Assembly (NCBI GenBank): GCA_963821025.1
Contig: CAWGCG010000005.1
Span: forward strand, 496,001 to 560,000
Length of the DNA stretch: 64,000 bases
Origin: WHSW01 sp963821025
Lineage (GTDB): Bacteria > Actinomycetota > Thermoleophilia > Solirubrobacterales > 70-9
Reading direction: 5' to 3'
Positions 31,602 to 39,658 of the stretch are shown piece by piece (positions within the stretch are counted from its first letter, which is position 1; each line of letters starts with the position of its first letter). Below the pieces are notes generated by a model. It made no database searches. It had not been told where the DNA came from and was given only the letters and a program-made list of their open reading frames with translations. The position numbers were made by a program, and so were the translations under genes.

Positions 31602-32756
31602 GTGCCGCCGCTGATCAGCTTCGACGAGGCGCTCGCTCTCGGTGAACTCGAAAGCCACGAGCAGATCGGCGAGCTGGTCGAGCGCGCATGGGCGGTGCGC
31701 AAGGAGCGCTTCGGCGATTCGACCGACCTCTGCTCGCTGGTGAACGCGAAGTCCGGGGGCTGCGCCGAGGACTGTGGCTTTTGCGCCCAGTCACGCTACG
31801 CCGAGGCCGACACGCCGATGCACGCGATGATGGAGCCTGAGCAGATCCTCGAGCACGCGAAGGCGGCCGAGGCGGCCGGCGCGCATCGCTTCTGCATGGT
31901 CACCCAGGGCCAGGGCCTCTCCAAGCGCGACTTCGAAAAGGTGCTCGACGGGGCCCGCCTGGTCGCCGAGCACACAAACCTGAAGCGCTGCGCCTCGATC
32001 GGCCACATCTCGACCGCGCGCGCCCGATCGCTCGCCGATGCCGGGATCCAGCGAGTTCACCACAACGTCGAGACCGCCCGCTCCTACTACGACGAGGTCA
32101 GCACCACCGTCCGCTACGAGGGACGGATGCGGACGATCGAGGCGACCAGGGAGGCCGGGCTCGAGACCTGCGTCGGCGGCATCCTCAACCTGGGCGAGAC
32201 ACCCCACCAGCGGGTCGAGATGGCGTTCGAGCTCTCGGCGATCAACCCGACCTCGGTCCCGATCAACCTGCTCAACCCGCGCACCGGGACCAAGTTCGGC
32301 GACCGCGAGCTGATGGACCCGTGGGAGGTGGTCAAGTGGGTCGCGATCTTCAGGCTGATCATCCCCGAGGCGCTGTTCAGGCTCTGCGGCGGCCGGGTCG
32401 AGAACCTCGGCGAGCTGCAGCCGCTGGCGGTCAGGGCCGGCCTCAACGGGGTGATGATGGGCAACTTCCTGACCACGCTCGGGGTCGACCCGGGAACCGA
32501 TCGCGCCAGCTTCGAGGAGCTCGGCCTCAACGTCGCCCGCCAACCGGACAACGGCTCCAACCCACGCCCGGACAATCGTTCGGGGTGGCTCGACGGCGCC
32601 ACGCCGCGTACCCCGGTGGACGAACTGATCGACAGCCAGGCTGACGCCAACCTCTGGGATCCCTCGACCCAGCTGCGGGTGGTGAAACGGAAGGGAAGGC
32701 CGCCCGCCTATCCCGAGCGTCCGTCGGAGGGCGCCGTCGCCGGCTGGGGCGACTGA
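31602..32756 (+). CDS. bioB: biotin synthase
   Basis: Radical-SAM biotin synthase of 384 residues. The radical-SAM cluster is Cys-x-x-x-Cys-x-x-Cys (Gly-Cys-Ala-Glu-Asp-Cys-Gly-Phe-Cys, near residues 53-61). It inserts sulfur into dethiobiotin using a [4Fe-4S] and a sacrificial [2Fe-2S] cluster. The TIM barrel is followed by a longer than usual C-terminal tail of about 60 residues. A GTG at 31569 would add 11 residues with no conserved sequence. First of the bioB-bioF-bioD run on the plus strand. Confidence 0.95.
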   Translation: MPPLISFDEALALGELESHEQIGELVERAWAVRKERFGDSTDLCSLVNAKSGGCAEDCGFCAQSRYAEADTPMHAMMEPEQILEHAKAAEAAGAHRFCMVTQGQGLSKRDFEKVLDGARLVAEHTNLKRCASIGHISTARARSLADAGIQRVHHNVETARSYYDEVSTTVRYEGRMRTIEATREAGLETCVGGILNLGETPHQRVEMAFELSAINPTSVPINLLNPRTGTKFGDRELMDPWEVVKWVAIFRLIIPEALFRLCGGRVENLGELQPLAVRAGLNGVMMGNFLTTLGVDPGTDRASFEELGLNVARQPDNGSNPRPDNRSGWLDGATPRTPVDELIDSQADANLWDPSTQLRVVKRKGRPPAYPERPSEGAVAGWGD

Positions 32757-32776
32757 GGCGAGCTGGCCGCGAGCGC

Positions 32777-33979
32777 GTGAGCGACGTCGCCGAGCGCCTC
32801 GCCGAGATCCGCCGCGCCGGGCTGCACCGCAGGCTGCGCCTGATCGAAGGCCCGCAGGGGCCGCGGGTGCTGCTCGATGGTGCTCAGGTACTGCTGCTCT
32901 GCTCGAACAACTACCTCGGGCTCGCCGATCACCCGCGGGTGCGCCAGGCCGCCGCCGACGCGGCCGAGCGCTTCGGGGCCGGCGCCGGCGCCTCCCGCTT
33001 GATCTCGGGCTCGATGTCCTTGCACCGCGAGCTCGAGGGGCGCCTGGCCGAGTTCAAGCGCACCGAGGCGGCGCTGCTGTTCGGATCGGGCTACCTCGCG
33101 AACACCGGGACGGTGGCTGCGCTGGCCGGGCGCGACGACGTCGTCTTCTCCGACGAGCTCAACCACGCGAGCATCATCGACGGCTGCCGGCTCTCGCGCG
33201 CCGAGACCTTCGTCTACCGCCACCGCGACCTCGAGCACCTCGAGTCGGGCCTCCGCGCAGCCGGCGACCGGGCCCGTCTGATCGTCACCGACGGTGTCTT
33301 CTCGATGGACGGCGATGTCGCACCGCTCGGGGCCCTCGCCGAGCTCGCCCGGCGCCACCGGTGCATGCTCGTCGTCGACGAGGCCCACGGCACCGGAGCG
33401 CTCGGGCCCGGGGGCCGCGGGGCGGTCGCCGCGGCGGGGCTCGAGGACGAGGTCGACGTCGTGGTCGGCACCCTCGGCAAGGCGCTCGGCGGGTACGGCG
33501 CCTACGTCTGCGCCTCGGCCGAGATCGTCGACCTGCTGGTCAACACCGCGCGTCCGTTCATCTACTCCACCGCCCTTCCTCCGCCTTCGGTCGGGGCGGC
33601 GATCGAGGCGCTCTCGCTGCTGGCCGCGCGACCCGGACTGGTCGAGCAGCTGCGCCGCAACGCCGCGACCCTGCGCGAGGCCCTGCACGACTACGGGCTC
33701 GAGACCGGCGGCTCACGGACTCAGATCGTCCCCGTGCTCGTCGGCGACCCGAGACGGTCCATGGCGCTGTGCGAGCGCAGCCTCGAGGGCGGCGTGTTCG
33801 CGCAGGCGATCAGGCCGCCGACCGTTCCCGCGGGCAGCTCGCGGCTGCGTCTGACGGTGATGTCGAGCCATCGCGCCGATGAGCTGCGCGCCGCCGCCAG
33901 GGTGATCGGCCGGGCCGCGTCCGAGCTCGGTCTCGCCGACGCGCCGCAGACGGTCCGGGGGCTCCCCCGGGCCGCGTGA
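32777..33979 (+). CDS. bioF: 8-amino-7-oxononanoate synthase
   Basis: PLP-dependent alpha-oxoamine synthase of 400 residues, the usual size for BioF. It condenses pimeloyl-ACP/CoA with alanine. The PLP-binding lysine lies in Gly-Thr-Leu-Gly-Lys-Ala-Leu-Gly-Gly (near residues 231-239). The Asp-Glu-Ala-His-Gly motif and the Leu-Cys-Ser-Asn-Asn-Tyr-Leu-Gly-Leu-Ala start are intact. GTG start, 20 bases after bioB. Its last codons overlap the bioD start (GTGA). Confidence 0.93.
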   Translation: MSDVAERLAEIRRAGLHRRLRLIEGPQGPRVLLDGAQVLLLCSNNYLGLADHPRVRQAAADAAERFGAGAGASRLISGSMSLHRELEGRLAEFKRTEAALLFGSGYLANTGTVAALAGRDDVVFSDELNHASIIDGCRLSRAETFVYRHRDLEHLESGLRAAGDRARLIVTDGVFSMDGDVAPLGALAELARRHRCMLVVDEAHGTGALGPGGRGAVAAAGLEDEVDVVVGTLGKALGGYGAYVCASAEIVDLLVNTARPFIYSTALPPPSVGAAIEALSLLAARPGLVEQLRRNAATLREALHDYGLETGGSRTQIVPVLVGDPRRSMALCERSLEGGVFAQAIRPPTVPAGSSRLRLTVMSSHRADELRAAARVIGRAASELGLADAPQTVRGLPRAA

Positions 33980-34665
33980 ACGGCCTCTTCGTCACCGGTA
34001 CGGGGACCGAGGTCGGCAAGACCGTGGTCGCGGCGGTGATCGCCCGCGCCGCGGTTTCGAGAGGCGCGCGGGTGGCCGTGTTCAAGCCGGCCGTCAGCGG
34101 GCTCGAGGCCGGCGGCGAACCCGACCACGCATTGCTTCGCCGCGCCGCGGGCTCGCGCCAAGCCGACCACGAGATCGCCCCGTACCGCTACCGGCCGGCC
34201 GTCTCACCCCACCTCGCCGCTGAGCTCGCCGGCGAGGAGATCGAGCCGCAGAGACTGCGCCAAGCGGCGGCGGCCGCCGCGGCGGGGGCCGACCTGCTGG
34301 TCGCCGAGGGGGTGGGCGGCTTCCTGGTCCCGCTGACGGCCGACTACCTGGTCCGCAACCTCGCGGTCGAGCTGGCCCTGCCGATGGTGATCGCTGCGCC
34401 CCCGGGCCTGGGAACGATCAACCACACGCTGCTCACCGTCGAGGCGGTGCGGGCCGCCGGGCTCGAGCCGGTGGGCGTCGTGCTGACGCCGTGGCCTGCG
34501 GCTGACGACCGGGAGCTGCGGATCGCGGCCTCGAACCGCGCAACGATCGAGCGCCTCGCGGGAGTTCCCGTCGAGGCGCTCGTGCGGCTCGATCTCAGCG
34601 AGCCCTGTGCTTGGCCTGCGCTCTCATTCGACGCTCCTCGGCGGCGCGACGCCGCTCCCGGTTGA
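33976..34665 (+). CDS. bioD: ATP-dependent dethiobiotin synthetase
   Basis: BioD of 229 residues with P-loop Gly-Thr-Gly-Thr-Glu-Val-Gly-Lys-Thr (residues 7-15). The Phe-Lys-Pro substrate motif and the later Glu-Gly-Val-Gly-Gly are present. It closes the ureido ring of biotin with ATP and CO2. The GTG overlaps the bioF stop, so the two are translationally coupled. The C-terminus after about residue 205 is Arg/Asp-rich and poorly conserved. A short basic peptide gene is encoded antisense to this tail (34595-34702). Confidence 0.93.
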   Translation: MNGLFVTGTGTEVGKTVVAAVIARAAVSRGARVAVFKPAVSGLEAGGEPDHALLRRAAGSRQADHEIAPYRYRPAVSPHLAAELAGEEIEPQRLRQAAAAAAAGADLLVAEGVGGFLVPLTADYLVRNLAVELALPMVIAAPPGLGTINHTLLTVEAVRAAGLEPVGVVLTPWPAADDRELRIAASNRATIERLAGVPVEALVRLDLSEPCAWPALSFDAPRRRDAAPG

Positions 34666-34702
34666 TCGAATTGGCGAGGTGAATTCCGAGTACCGGATGC
34701 AT
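34595..34702 (-). CDS. short basic peptide (35 aa), antisense to the bioD 3' end
   Basis: A 35-residue frame beginning Met-His-Pro-Val-Leu-Gly-Ile-His-Leu-Ala and continuing as an Arg/Glu/Ala-rich helix with net positive charge. ATG at 34702 with AGGAG eight bases upstream, a strong ribosome binding site. Short peptides that start Met-His-Pro and end in a basic helix are common in actinobacteria, and their function is unknown. It overlaps the last 71 bases of bioD on the opposite strand and lies in the bioD-bioA gap. It could be chance, but signal strength and composition argue for translation. Confidence 0.45.
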   Translation of the reverse strand: MHPVLGIHLANSINRERRRAAEERRMRAQAKHRAR

Positions 34703-34848
34703 GATTCACGCTCCTTGACACCGTCTTCTCAGTTACCCAACCGACGTTAGCCGCGCTCGGCCCGGGTCTGAGTGAGGGGGATCACACGTTCGATTGCCCC
34801 GACCGCCGACAGGCGTCCGGAGGCGCATCTATCTTCGCCTCGAAGCCG

Positions 34849-36171
34849 ATGACATCAGCTACAGCCGAGCTCGATCACCGCTACCTGTGGCACCCGTTCA
34901 CCCAACAACTGGGCTGGTGCGAAGAAGAGCCTCTGGTGATCGAGCGCGGCGAGGGCACCGACCTGATCGACAGCGAGGGCCGGCGCTACATCGACGGGGT
35001 CTCGTCGCTGTGGTGCAACGTCCACGGACACCGCCACCCGCTGATCGACAAGGCGGTGGCGGCGCAGCTCGATCGCGTCGCCCACTCGACCATGCTCGGC
35101 CTCACCCACGCCGGCGCGGCCGAGCTCGCCGCGCGACTGGTCGAGCTGGCGCCCGCGGGGCTCGAGCGCGTCTTCTATTCCGAGTCGGGCTCGACCGCGG
35201 TCGAGATCGCGGTGAAGATGGCGTTTCAGTACTGGCGCCAGGCGGGCGAAGCTGACCGCACCGCCTTCATCAACCTGACCGAGGCCTACCACGGCGACAC
35301 GATCGGCTCGGTCTCGGTCGGCGGCATCGATCTCTTCCACGGAGCCTTCGGCCCGCTTTTGTTCGAATCCCAGCGGGTCGAGCCCGGCGACGGTGAGGCG
35401 CTGGAGCGGCTTCTGATCGAGCGCCGCGGGCAGATCGCCGCGGTGATCGTCGAGCCGCTCGTCCAGGGCGCCTGCGGGATCCGCGTCGCGCCGCCCGGGT
35501 TCCTGCGCCGGGTGCGAGAGCTGACCGAGGCCCACGACGTGTTTCTGATCGCCGACGAGGTCGCGACCGGATTCGGTCGCACGGGGACGATGTTCGCCTG
35601 CGAGGCCGAGCGGGTGGCGCCGGACTTCCTCTGTCTCGGCAAGGGGCTCACCGGCGGCTATCTGCCGCTTGCCGCCACGCTCGCCAGCACGCGCGTCTAC
35701 GACGGATTCCTGGGTGCGCCCGAGGACGGGCGCACCTTCTTTCACGGACACACCTACACCGGCAACCCACTCGGCTGCGCAGCGGCGCTCGCCAACCTCG
35801 AGGTCTTCCGGCGCGAGCGGACCCTGGCGCGCCTGCAGCCGAAGATCCGCCTGCTGGCGAGGCTGCTCGCCGAGATCGCTCGGATGGACGAGGTCGCCGA
35901 GGTGCGCCACCGCGGGTTCATGGCGGGGATCGACCTCGGCTCGCACGACCAGGCGCTGCGCCTCGGCCACCGGGTCGCGCTAGCCGCTCGCGAGCGCGGA
36001 GCGCTCGTCCGCCCGCTCGGCGACACGGTGGTGGTGATGCCGCCGCTGGCGATCTCGAAGGCCGACCTGGTCCGCTTGGCGCGGATCACCGCCGCGTCGA
36101 TCGAGACCGTCTGCTCGCCACCCGCCACTCGCCGCTCGCAGCTGGCCGGCGAGCTCAGCGCCGCCGCCTGA
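34849..36171 (+). CDS. bioA: adenosylmethionine-8-amino-7-oxononanoate aminotransferase
   Basis: Class III PLP aminotransferase of 440 residues, near the usual BioA length plus a tail. It aminates 8-amino-7-oxononanoate to the diamine, with SAM (or lysine) as donor. The PLP lysine lies in Gly-Lys-Gly-Leu-Thr-Gly-Gly (near residues 265-271), and the N-terminal Tyr-Leu-Trp-His-Pro-Phe-Thr substrate motif is typical. ATG start. It is separated from bioD by 183 bp that include the small antisense peptide, so it may have its own promoter. The C-terminal tail is partly encoded by three heptamer units at 36118-36138. The 109 bases after the stop hold no convincing gene. Confidence 0.93.
   Translation: MTSATAELDHRYLWHPFTQQLGWCEEEPLVIERGEGTDLIDSEGRRYIDGVSSLWCNVHGHRHPLIDKAVAAQLDRVAHSTMLGLTHAGAAELAARLVELAPAGLERVFYSESGSTAVEIAVKMAFQYWRQAGEADRTAFINLTEAYHGDTIGSVSVGGIDLFHGAFGPLLFESQRVEPGDGEALERLLIERRGQIAAVIVEPLVQGACGIRVAPPGFLRRVRELTEAHDVFLIADEVATGFGRTGTMFACEAERVAPDFLCLGKGLTGGYLPLAATLASTRVYDGFLGAPEDGRTFFHGHTYTGNPLGCAAALANLEVFRRERTLARLQPKIRLLARLLAEIARMDEVAEVRHRGFMAGIDLGSHDQALRLGHRVALAARERGALVRPLGDTVVVMPPLAISKADLVRLARITAASIETVCSPPATRRSQLAGELSAAA
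36118..36138 (+). repeat. three heptamer units within the bioA 3' end
   Basis: CCACCCG, CCACTCG and CCGCTCG in register. The last two are identical to units of the 26209-26264 array. Here they are translated as part of a Pro/Ala/Thr/Arg tail of BioA. Confidence 0.6.
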
Positions 36172-36280
36172 TCGCCGCGAGAATCTCGCTGTGGGGCTGG
36201 TCGCCGCGCTCACCTGGCTGGTCGTGAGCCGGGCGCGGCGCAGCTTGCGAGAGCGCGGGCTCGACGCCTGAGCGCCACCG

Positions 36281-36466
36281 CTACTCGGCGTAGGGCTCGA
36301 AGTCCGCCTTGCGGGCGCCGCAGACCGGGCAGAACCAGGTGTCGGGGACGTCATCGAAGGAGGTCCCCGGGGGGATCCCGCCGTCGGGGTCGCCGTCGTC
36401 GGGGTCATAGACGAACCCGCACGAGGTGCAGACCCAGAGTTGCTTGGTCTCGGTCTCGGTGCTCAC
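36281..36466 (-). CDS. rubredoxin
   Basis: A 61-residue rubredoxin with the four iron ligands Cys13-x-x-Cys16 and Cys46-x-x-Cys49, each in the typical Cys-x-x-Cys-Gly context, and the aromatic core (Trp-Val, Tyr-Asp-Pro, Trp-Phe). One-electron carrier, cytoplasmic. The GTG at 36466 is chosen because this gives the family length of about 55-60 residues. Divergent from the NUDIX gene at 36491 with 24 bases between starts. Its redox partner is not obvious. Confidence 0.93.
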   Translation of the reverse strand: MSTETETKQLWVCTSCGFVYDPDDGDPDGGIPPGTSFDDVPDTWFCPVCGARKADFEPYAE

Positions 36467-36490
36467 GCGGCGCAGGTTATCGTCCCGGCA

Positions 36491-37111
36491 ATGGGCGAGA
36501 CACCGGCCACGCCGCGGCCCGCAGCCACGGTGATCCTGCTGCGGCGTGGCGGCCGCCACGCCGCCCGGGGGGTCGAGGTGCTGATGGTCCGGCGCAGCGC
36601 CGCCGCCTCGTTCATGCCCGAGGTCTGGGTCTTTCCCGGCGGAATCATCGAGGCCGGCGAGAGCGCCGCCGAGTGCGCGGCGCGCGAGCTCGCCGAGGAG
36701 GCCGCGATCGACCTCGGTGCCGAGCCCGTGCTGGTCGGCTGGTCGCGCTGGATCACCCCCGAGGTCGTCCCGGTTCGCTTCGACACCCACTTCTTCGTCG
36801 GCCCGGCGCCGGCTCACTCACCGCCGCAGGCCGACGGGATCGAGGTCGACGACGCCGGCTGGTTCGCGCCGCGGGCGGCGCTGGAGGCCGCGGAAGCGGG
36901 CGAGATGAGCCTCGTCTTCCCGACGATCAAGACCCTGGAGACGCTGCTGCCCTACGCCAGCGCCGACGAGGTGCTGGCGGCCGCCCCCGGCCGCGACCTG
37001 GAGCCGATCCTGCCGCGGGTGACCGGGACGCGCGCCGACCACCGTGTGCTGCTGCCGGGCGAGGACGGCTATGGCGAGGCGGTGGCCGACGTGGATACGC
37101 TGCCCCCGTGA
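36491..37111 (+). CDS. NUDIX hydrolase
   Basis: NUDIX-domain protein of 206 residues with the full NUDIX box Gly-x5-Glu-x7-Arg-Glu-x-x-Glu-Glu (from Gly-Gly-Ile-Ile-Glu-Ala-Gly-Glu to Arg-Glu-Leu-Ala-Glu-Glu, near residues 50-72). It resembles the NUDT19/CoA-diphosphatase-like group with an acidic C-terminal half, so it may hydrolyse CoA or ADP-sugar pyrophosphates. ATG at 36491. Its stop overlaps the next gene's GTG start (GTGA), giving translational coupling to the flavin-binding protein. Confidence 0.85.
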   Translation: MGETPATPRPAATVILLRRGGRHAARGVEVLMVRRSAAASFMPEVWVFPGGIIEAGESAAECAARELAEEAAIDLGAEPVLVGWSRWITPEVVPVRFDTHFFVGPAPAHSPPQADGIEVDDAGWFAPRAALEAAEAGEMSLVFPTIKTLETLLPYASADEVLAAAPGRDLEPILPRVTGTRADHRVLLPGEDGYGEAVADVDTLPP

Positions 37112-38067
37112 CCGCCAGCCTCCCAGCAGAGGTAAGGCGCTGCTTCGAGCGCTTCGTCACCACCGAGCTGACCACGATCGACTCGCGCCAGCAGCCGATC
37201 ACCTGGCCGGTGACTCCCTACTACGACGACGGCGCCGTCTCGATCGATGTCACCACCGGGCTCGGCTACCCGAAGAAGGCCGACGACGCCCGCCGCAACC
37301 CGCGCGTCGCGCTGCTGTTCTCCGACCCGACCGGATCGGGGGTCTCCAGCGGAATCCGCGTGCTCGTGCAGGGCACCGCGGCGGTGGACGATTTCGACCT
37401 CGAGGCGAACGCGACCCGATACCTGCGCGAATCACAAGAGAAGCTGCCGGCGACCAGGAAGATGCACCCGCCCGAGTTCATGCGCGGTCCGCTCGGGTGG
37501 TACTACTCGCGGATTTACGTCAAGGTGCGCCCCGAGCGCATCCTGGTCTGGCCCGACGGCGATCCCAAAACCGCCCCGGAGATTCTCGACTCGCACGTCG
37601 AGGAGGTGCGGTCCGGCCACGTCGAGGAACCGCTCGAGGCCCGCGCCCCGGCAGCGGGGGGACCGAGGCGCTGGGACGGGCGGATCGACGAGCTCGGCAC
37701 CCGCCACCCGACGGCGGTGCTCTCCTGGGTCGCTCCCGACGGCTTTCCGATCGCCGTCCGGCTGCCGATCGCGGTCGACCGCGCCGCAGCGCGGATCAGG
37801 ATCGCGCTCGCGCCGGCCGGGCTACCGCTGTCGCCCGGTCGCGCCTGTCTCACAGCCCACGCGCACGCTGCGGACTTCGCCTGGCAGGAGAACTTCCAGG
37901 TCCGCGGCGACCTCGAGGGCGATGACGACGCGGGCTGGTCCCTGGTCCCGCACCGACTCGTCGGCGGCTTCGAGCTGCCGAAGGGAATCGGCAAATACAG
38001 GTCGTTCGTCACCCGCCACTGGCGCTTTTACCGCACCGCGCGCGAGCGAACCCGAGCGCGTCGCTAA
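37108..38067 (+). CDS. pyridoxamine 5'-phosphate oxidase-like flavin/F420-binding protein
   Basis: A 319-residue protein with a PNPOx-like split-barrel N-terminal half (about residues 1-165, Ser-Arg-Gln-Gln-Pro-Ile-Thr-Trp-Pro-Val-Thr and Pro-Arg-Val-Ala-Leu-Leu-Phe-Ser). A second, degenerate split-barrel repeat follows at about 190-310. It probably binds FMN or F420; the substrate is unknown. The GTG at 37108 overlaps the NUDIX stop. It converges with the 38064 gene by a four-base overlap at the stops. Confidence 0.78.
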   Translation: MTASLPAEVRRCFERFVTTELTTIDSRQQPITWPVTPYYDDGAVSIDVTTGLGYPKKADDARRNPRVALLFSDPTGSGVSSGIRVLVQGTAAVDDFDLEANATRYLRESQEKLPATRKMHPPEFMRGPLGWYYSRIYVKVRPERILVWPDGDPKTAPEILDSHVEEVRSGHVEEPLEARAPAAGGPRRWDGRIDELGTRHPTAVLSWVAPDGFPIAVRLPIAVDRAAARIRIALAPAGLPLSPGRACLTAHAHAADFAWQENFQVRGDLEGDDDAGWSLVPHRLVGGFELPKGIGKYRSFVTRHWRFYRTARERTRARR

Positions 38068-38738
38068 GCCACCTCGTCGGGGAACGGCTCGATCCCCGCA
38101 TGCCACGGACCCGCCTGGTAGGTGTGCAGGCCGTGCTCCTCCATCTCGGCTCGAAGGCGGCGAAACAGCTTGCCGGCCTGATCGAGCGCGGTCGCGTACT
38201 CGGCCGCTGTCCGATCGCCCAGGTGCCACATGAAATAGAGCTGGCGATCGGTGATCCCGAAGTCGATCTCGTTATGGATCTGGGCAGCCCAGTCGAGGAA
38301 GCCGGGGCTGAACAGCTCCCGCAGGGCGACCGGGTCGTGATCGGCCGGAACCGTCGCCAGGTAGCGGCGGTTGAAGTCGATCGACTCGAACTCGACCCGC
38401 CGGCGCGAGGTCAGCTGCTCAACCCGCTCGTTCGCCTCGATCGACTCGACGTTGAAGATCGGCACCACCTCGGCGAGGTCGGGCATGTGAGCCTTGGCGA
38501 GCACCGCCCGCGGCAGCACCGTCCTCGAGAACAGGCCACCCTCCTGGCGCTCGTCGGCGTCGCACGAGGCGCCCCAGAACTCCGAGTTCTCGGCGAGCCG
38601 GCCGGTGATCCGGTTGGTGCCGCCGGGGCAGAGCGCGGCGGGTCCGCCGCGCGGGTTCAGGCCGCCGACCGGCTCGTAGGCGGCGCCGCGACGTTCGGCG
38701 ACTCCGTGGACGGTCTGTGCCCACTCCTGCGCGTTCAC
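38064..38738 (-). CDS. conserved hypothetical protein (224 aa)
   Basis: A 224-residue soluble protein that I do not recognise. It is rich in aromatic and acidic residues, with Ser-Arg-Thr-Val-Leu-Pro-Arg-Ala-Val-Leu-Ala-Lys at about residues 71-82 and a C-terminal half with the character of a compact helical domain. Only one clear Cys pair is visible (Cys37 and Cys59), spaced too far for a standard metal motif. No signal peptide or membrane segment. It follows the SCP2-domain gene after seven bases on the same strand, so the two probably share a transcript, and it meets the flavin-binding protein gene tail to tail. Confidence 0.7.
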   Translation of the reverse strand: MNAQEWAQTVHGVAERRGAAYEPVGGLNPRGGPAALCPGGTNRITGRLAENSEFWGASCDADERQEGGLFSRTVLPRAVLAKAHMPDLAEVVPIFNVESIEANERVEQLTSRRRVEFESIDFNRRYLATVPADHDPVALRELFSPGFLDWAAQIHNEIDFGITDRQLYFMWHLGDRTAAEYATALDQAGKLFRRLRAEMEEHGLHTYQAGPWHAGIEPFPDEVA

Positions 38739-38745
38739 GGGCTGG

Positions 38746-39168
38746 TCAATCCGAGATCTCTGCCAGGTCCGAGCGCCCCTGGGCCTCGAGCAGTGCCCTG
38801 TAGCGGGGGAAGACCGGCTTCGTCAACGGCACCAGCTTCAGGATCTTGGCGACCGGGCCCGCAGCCTTGATCTCCCCCCGGGCCAGGGCAACGGTGACGT
38901 TGACCTCTCCGAGCCAGAACCGGTGCGCCGTGTCCGCCTCCATCGTCATCGTCACCTCAGGCTCCATCTCGGACTCGCCAAAGTCGACGTCGCCGGGCTC
39001 GTCTTCCTGCAGGCGGACGGTGATCGCCGACTCGGGATTCGTGTGCTCGTAGCGAACGATCGTGTTCGCCTTGCGGAACTTGGGCGCCAGCTCCTGATCG
39101 GACGCGAGCTCGACGAACAGCTTTCCGAGCGTGTCGTAGAGCTCCTGCGCGTTCGAGAAATAGGGCAC
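38746..39168 (-). CDS. SCP2 sterol-binding domain protein
   Basis: A 140-residue single-domain protein of the SCP-2 sterol-transfer fold: residues 5-110 carry the alternating beta pattern and Val-Asp-Phe-Gly-Glu-Ser, followed by a helical end. SCP2-type proteins bind lipids or acyl-CoA in a hydrophobic tunnel. Small and probably cytoplasmic. Upstream of the 38064 hypothetical gene on the same strand. A heptamer array lies just upstream of its start (39185-39211). Confidence 0.75.
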   Translation of the reverse strand: MPYFSNAQELYDTLGKLFVELASDQELAPKFRKANTIVRYEHTNPESAITVRLQEDEPGDVDFGESEMEPEVTMTMEADTAHRFWLGEVNVTVALARGEIKAAGPVAKILKLVPLTKPVFPRYRALLEAQGRSDLAEISD

Positions 39169-39184
39169 GGGGCCATCCTATTCG

Positions 39185-39211
39185 CCACTGGCTACTGCCA
39201 CTGGCCACTGG
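39185..39211. repeat. CCACTGG heptamer array between divergent genes
   Basis: CCACTGG, a six-base variant CTACTG, then CCACTGG twice, in the 75-bp gap between the SCP2 gene and the 39244 gene. Unit length and sequence resemble the CCACTCG array at 26209. Confidence 0.7.
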
Positions 39212-39243
39212 CGCTCGCCGCCGGGCGCTCGTAAGCTGCGTTC

Positions 39244-39573
39244 GTGGCCGAGTCAGGTTCCGGGGACCCGCCTGCCGAGCGTCTCGAGCGCGCGCTCGCG
39301 GGCATCGTCCACGTCGGCGACCGGGATCGGCCCTTCGCCGAGTTCGGTCCCGACGAGGCGCGCTCGCTGGCGGCGGCCCTCGGCGACCTCCCGATCGCGA
39401 TGCGGGCCAGGGTGGGTCCTGTCTCGACCGCCTGGAAACAGCTCGCCACGGAGCTCGAAAAGCAGTCGGCAGCCACCGTCGCCGAGCTCGAGCCGAGCGT
39501 GATCGTTGGCTTCGCCGAGCGCCTCTGGGTGATCCCTCCGCCCGGGTCATTGCTGGGGCCGCCGCCGGACTGA
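39244..39573 (+). CDS. hypothetical protein (109 aa)
   Basis: A 109-residue soluble protein of no recognised family. It is acidic and Ala-rich with two likely helices (about residues 9-20 and 55-80) and a Pro-rich C-terminus (Ile-Pro-Pro-Pro). GTG start. It precedes the cobalt/nickel importer genes by 85 bp, which include the palindrome at 39619, so it is probably transcribed separately from them. No metal-binding motif is seen, so a link to metal transport would be guesswork. Confidence 0.55.
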   Translation: MAESGSGDPPAERLERALAGIVHVGDRDRPFAEFGPDEARSLAAALGDLPIAMRARVGPVSTAWKQLATELEKQSAATVAELEPSVIVGFAERLWVIPPPGSLLGPPPD

Positions 39574-39618
39574 TCCGGGCTTGCACCGGCTGCGTAGGTG
39601 CGATAGAAAGGCGAATGC

Positions 39619-39639
39619 AACTGCGACCCGGTCGCAGTT
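39619..39639. promoter_or_regulatory. 9-3-9 palindrome upstream of cbiM, candidate metal-regulator operator
   Basis: AACTGCGAC and GTCGCAGTT, perfect nine-base arms with a three-base spacer, seven bases before the Shine-Dalgarno of the first importer gene. Size and symmetry suit a Fur-family dimer (Nur/Zur type). A related half-site lies upstream of the Fur-family gene at the other end of the cluster. Binding is inference. Confidence 0.55.
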
Positions 39640-39658
39640 AGCGACGGAAGGAGAGCCC

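Noticed and set aside
36191..36271. 26-codon hydrophobic frame (GTG start) between bioA and the rubredoxin gene
   Set aside because: Too short, without a convincing ribosome binding site, and only one helix; may be chance in GC-rich sequence.
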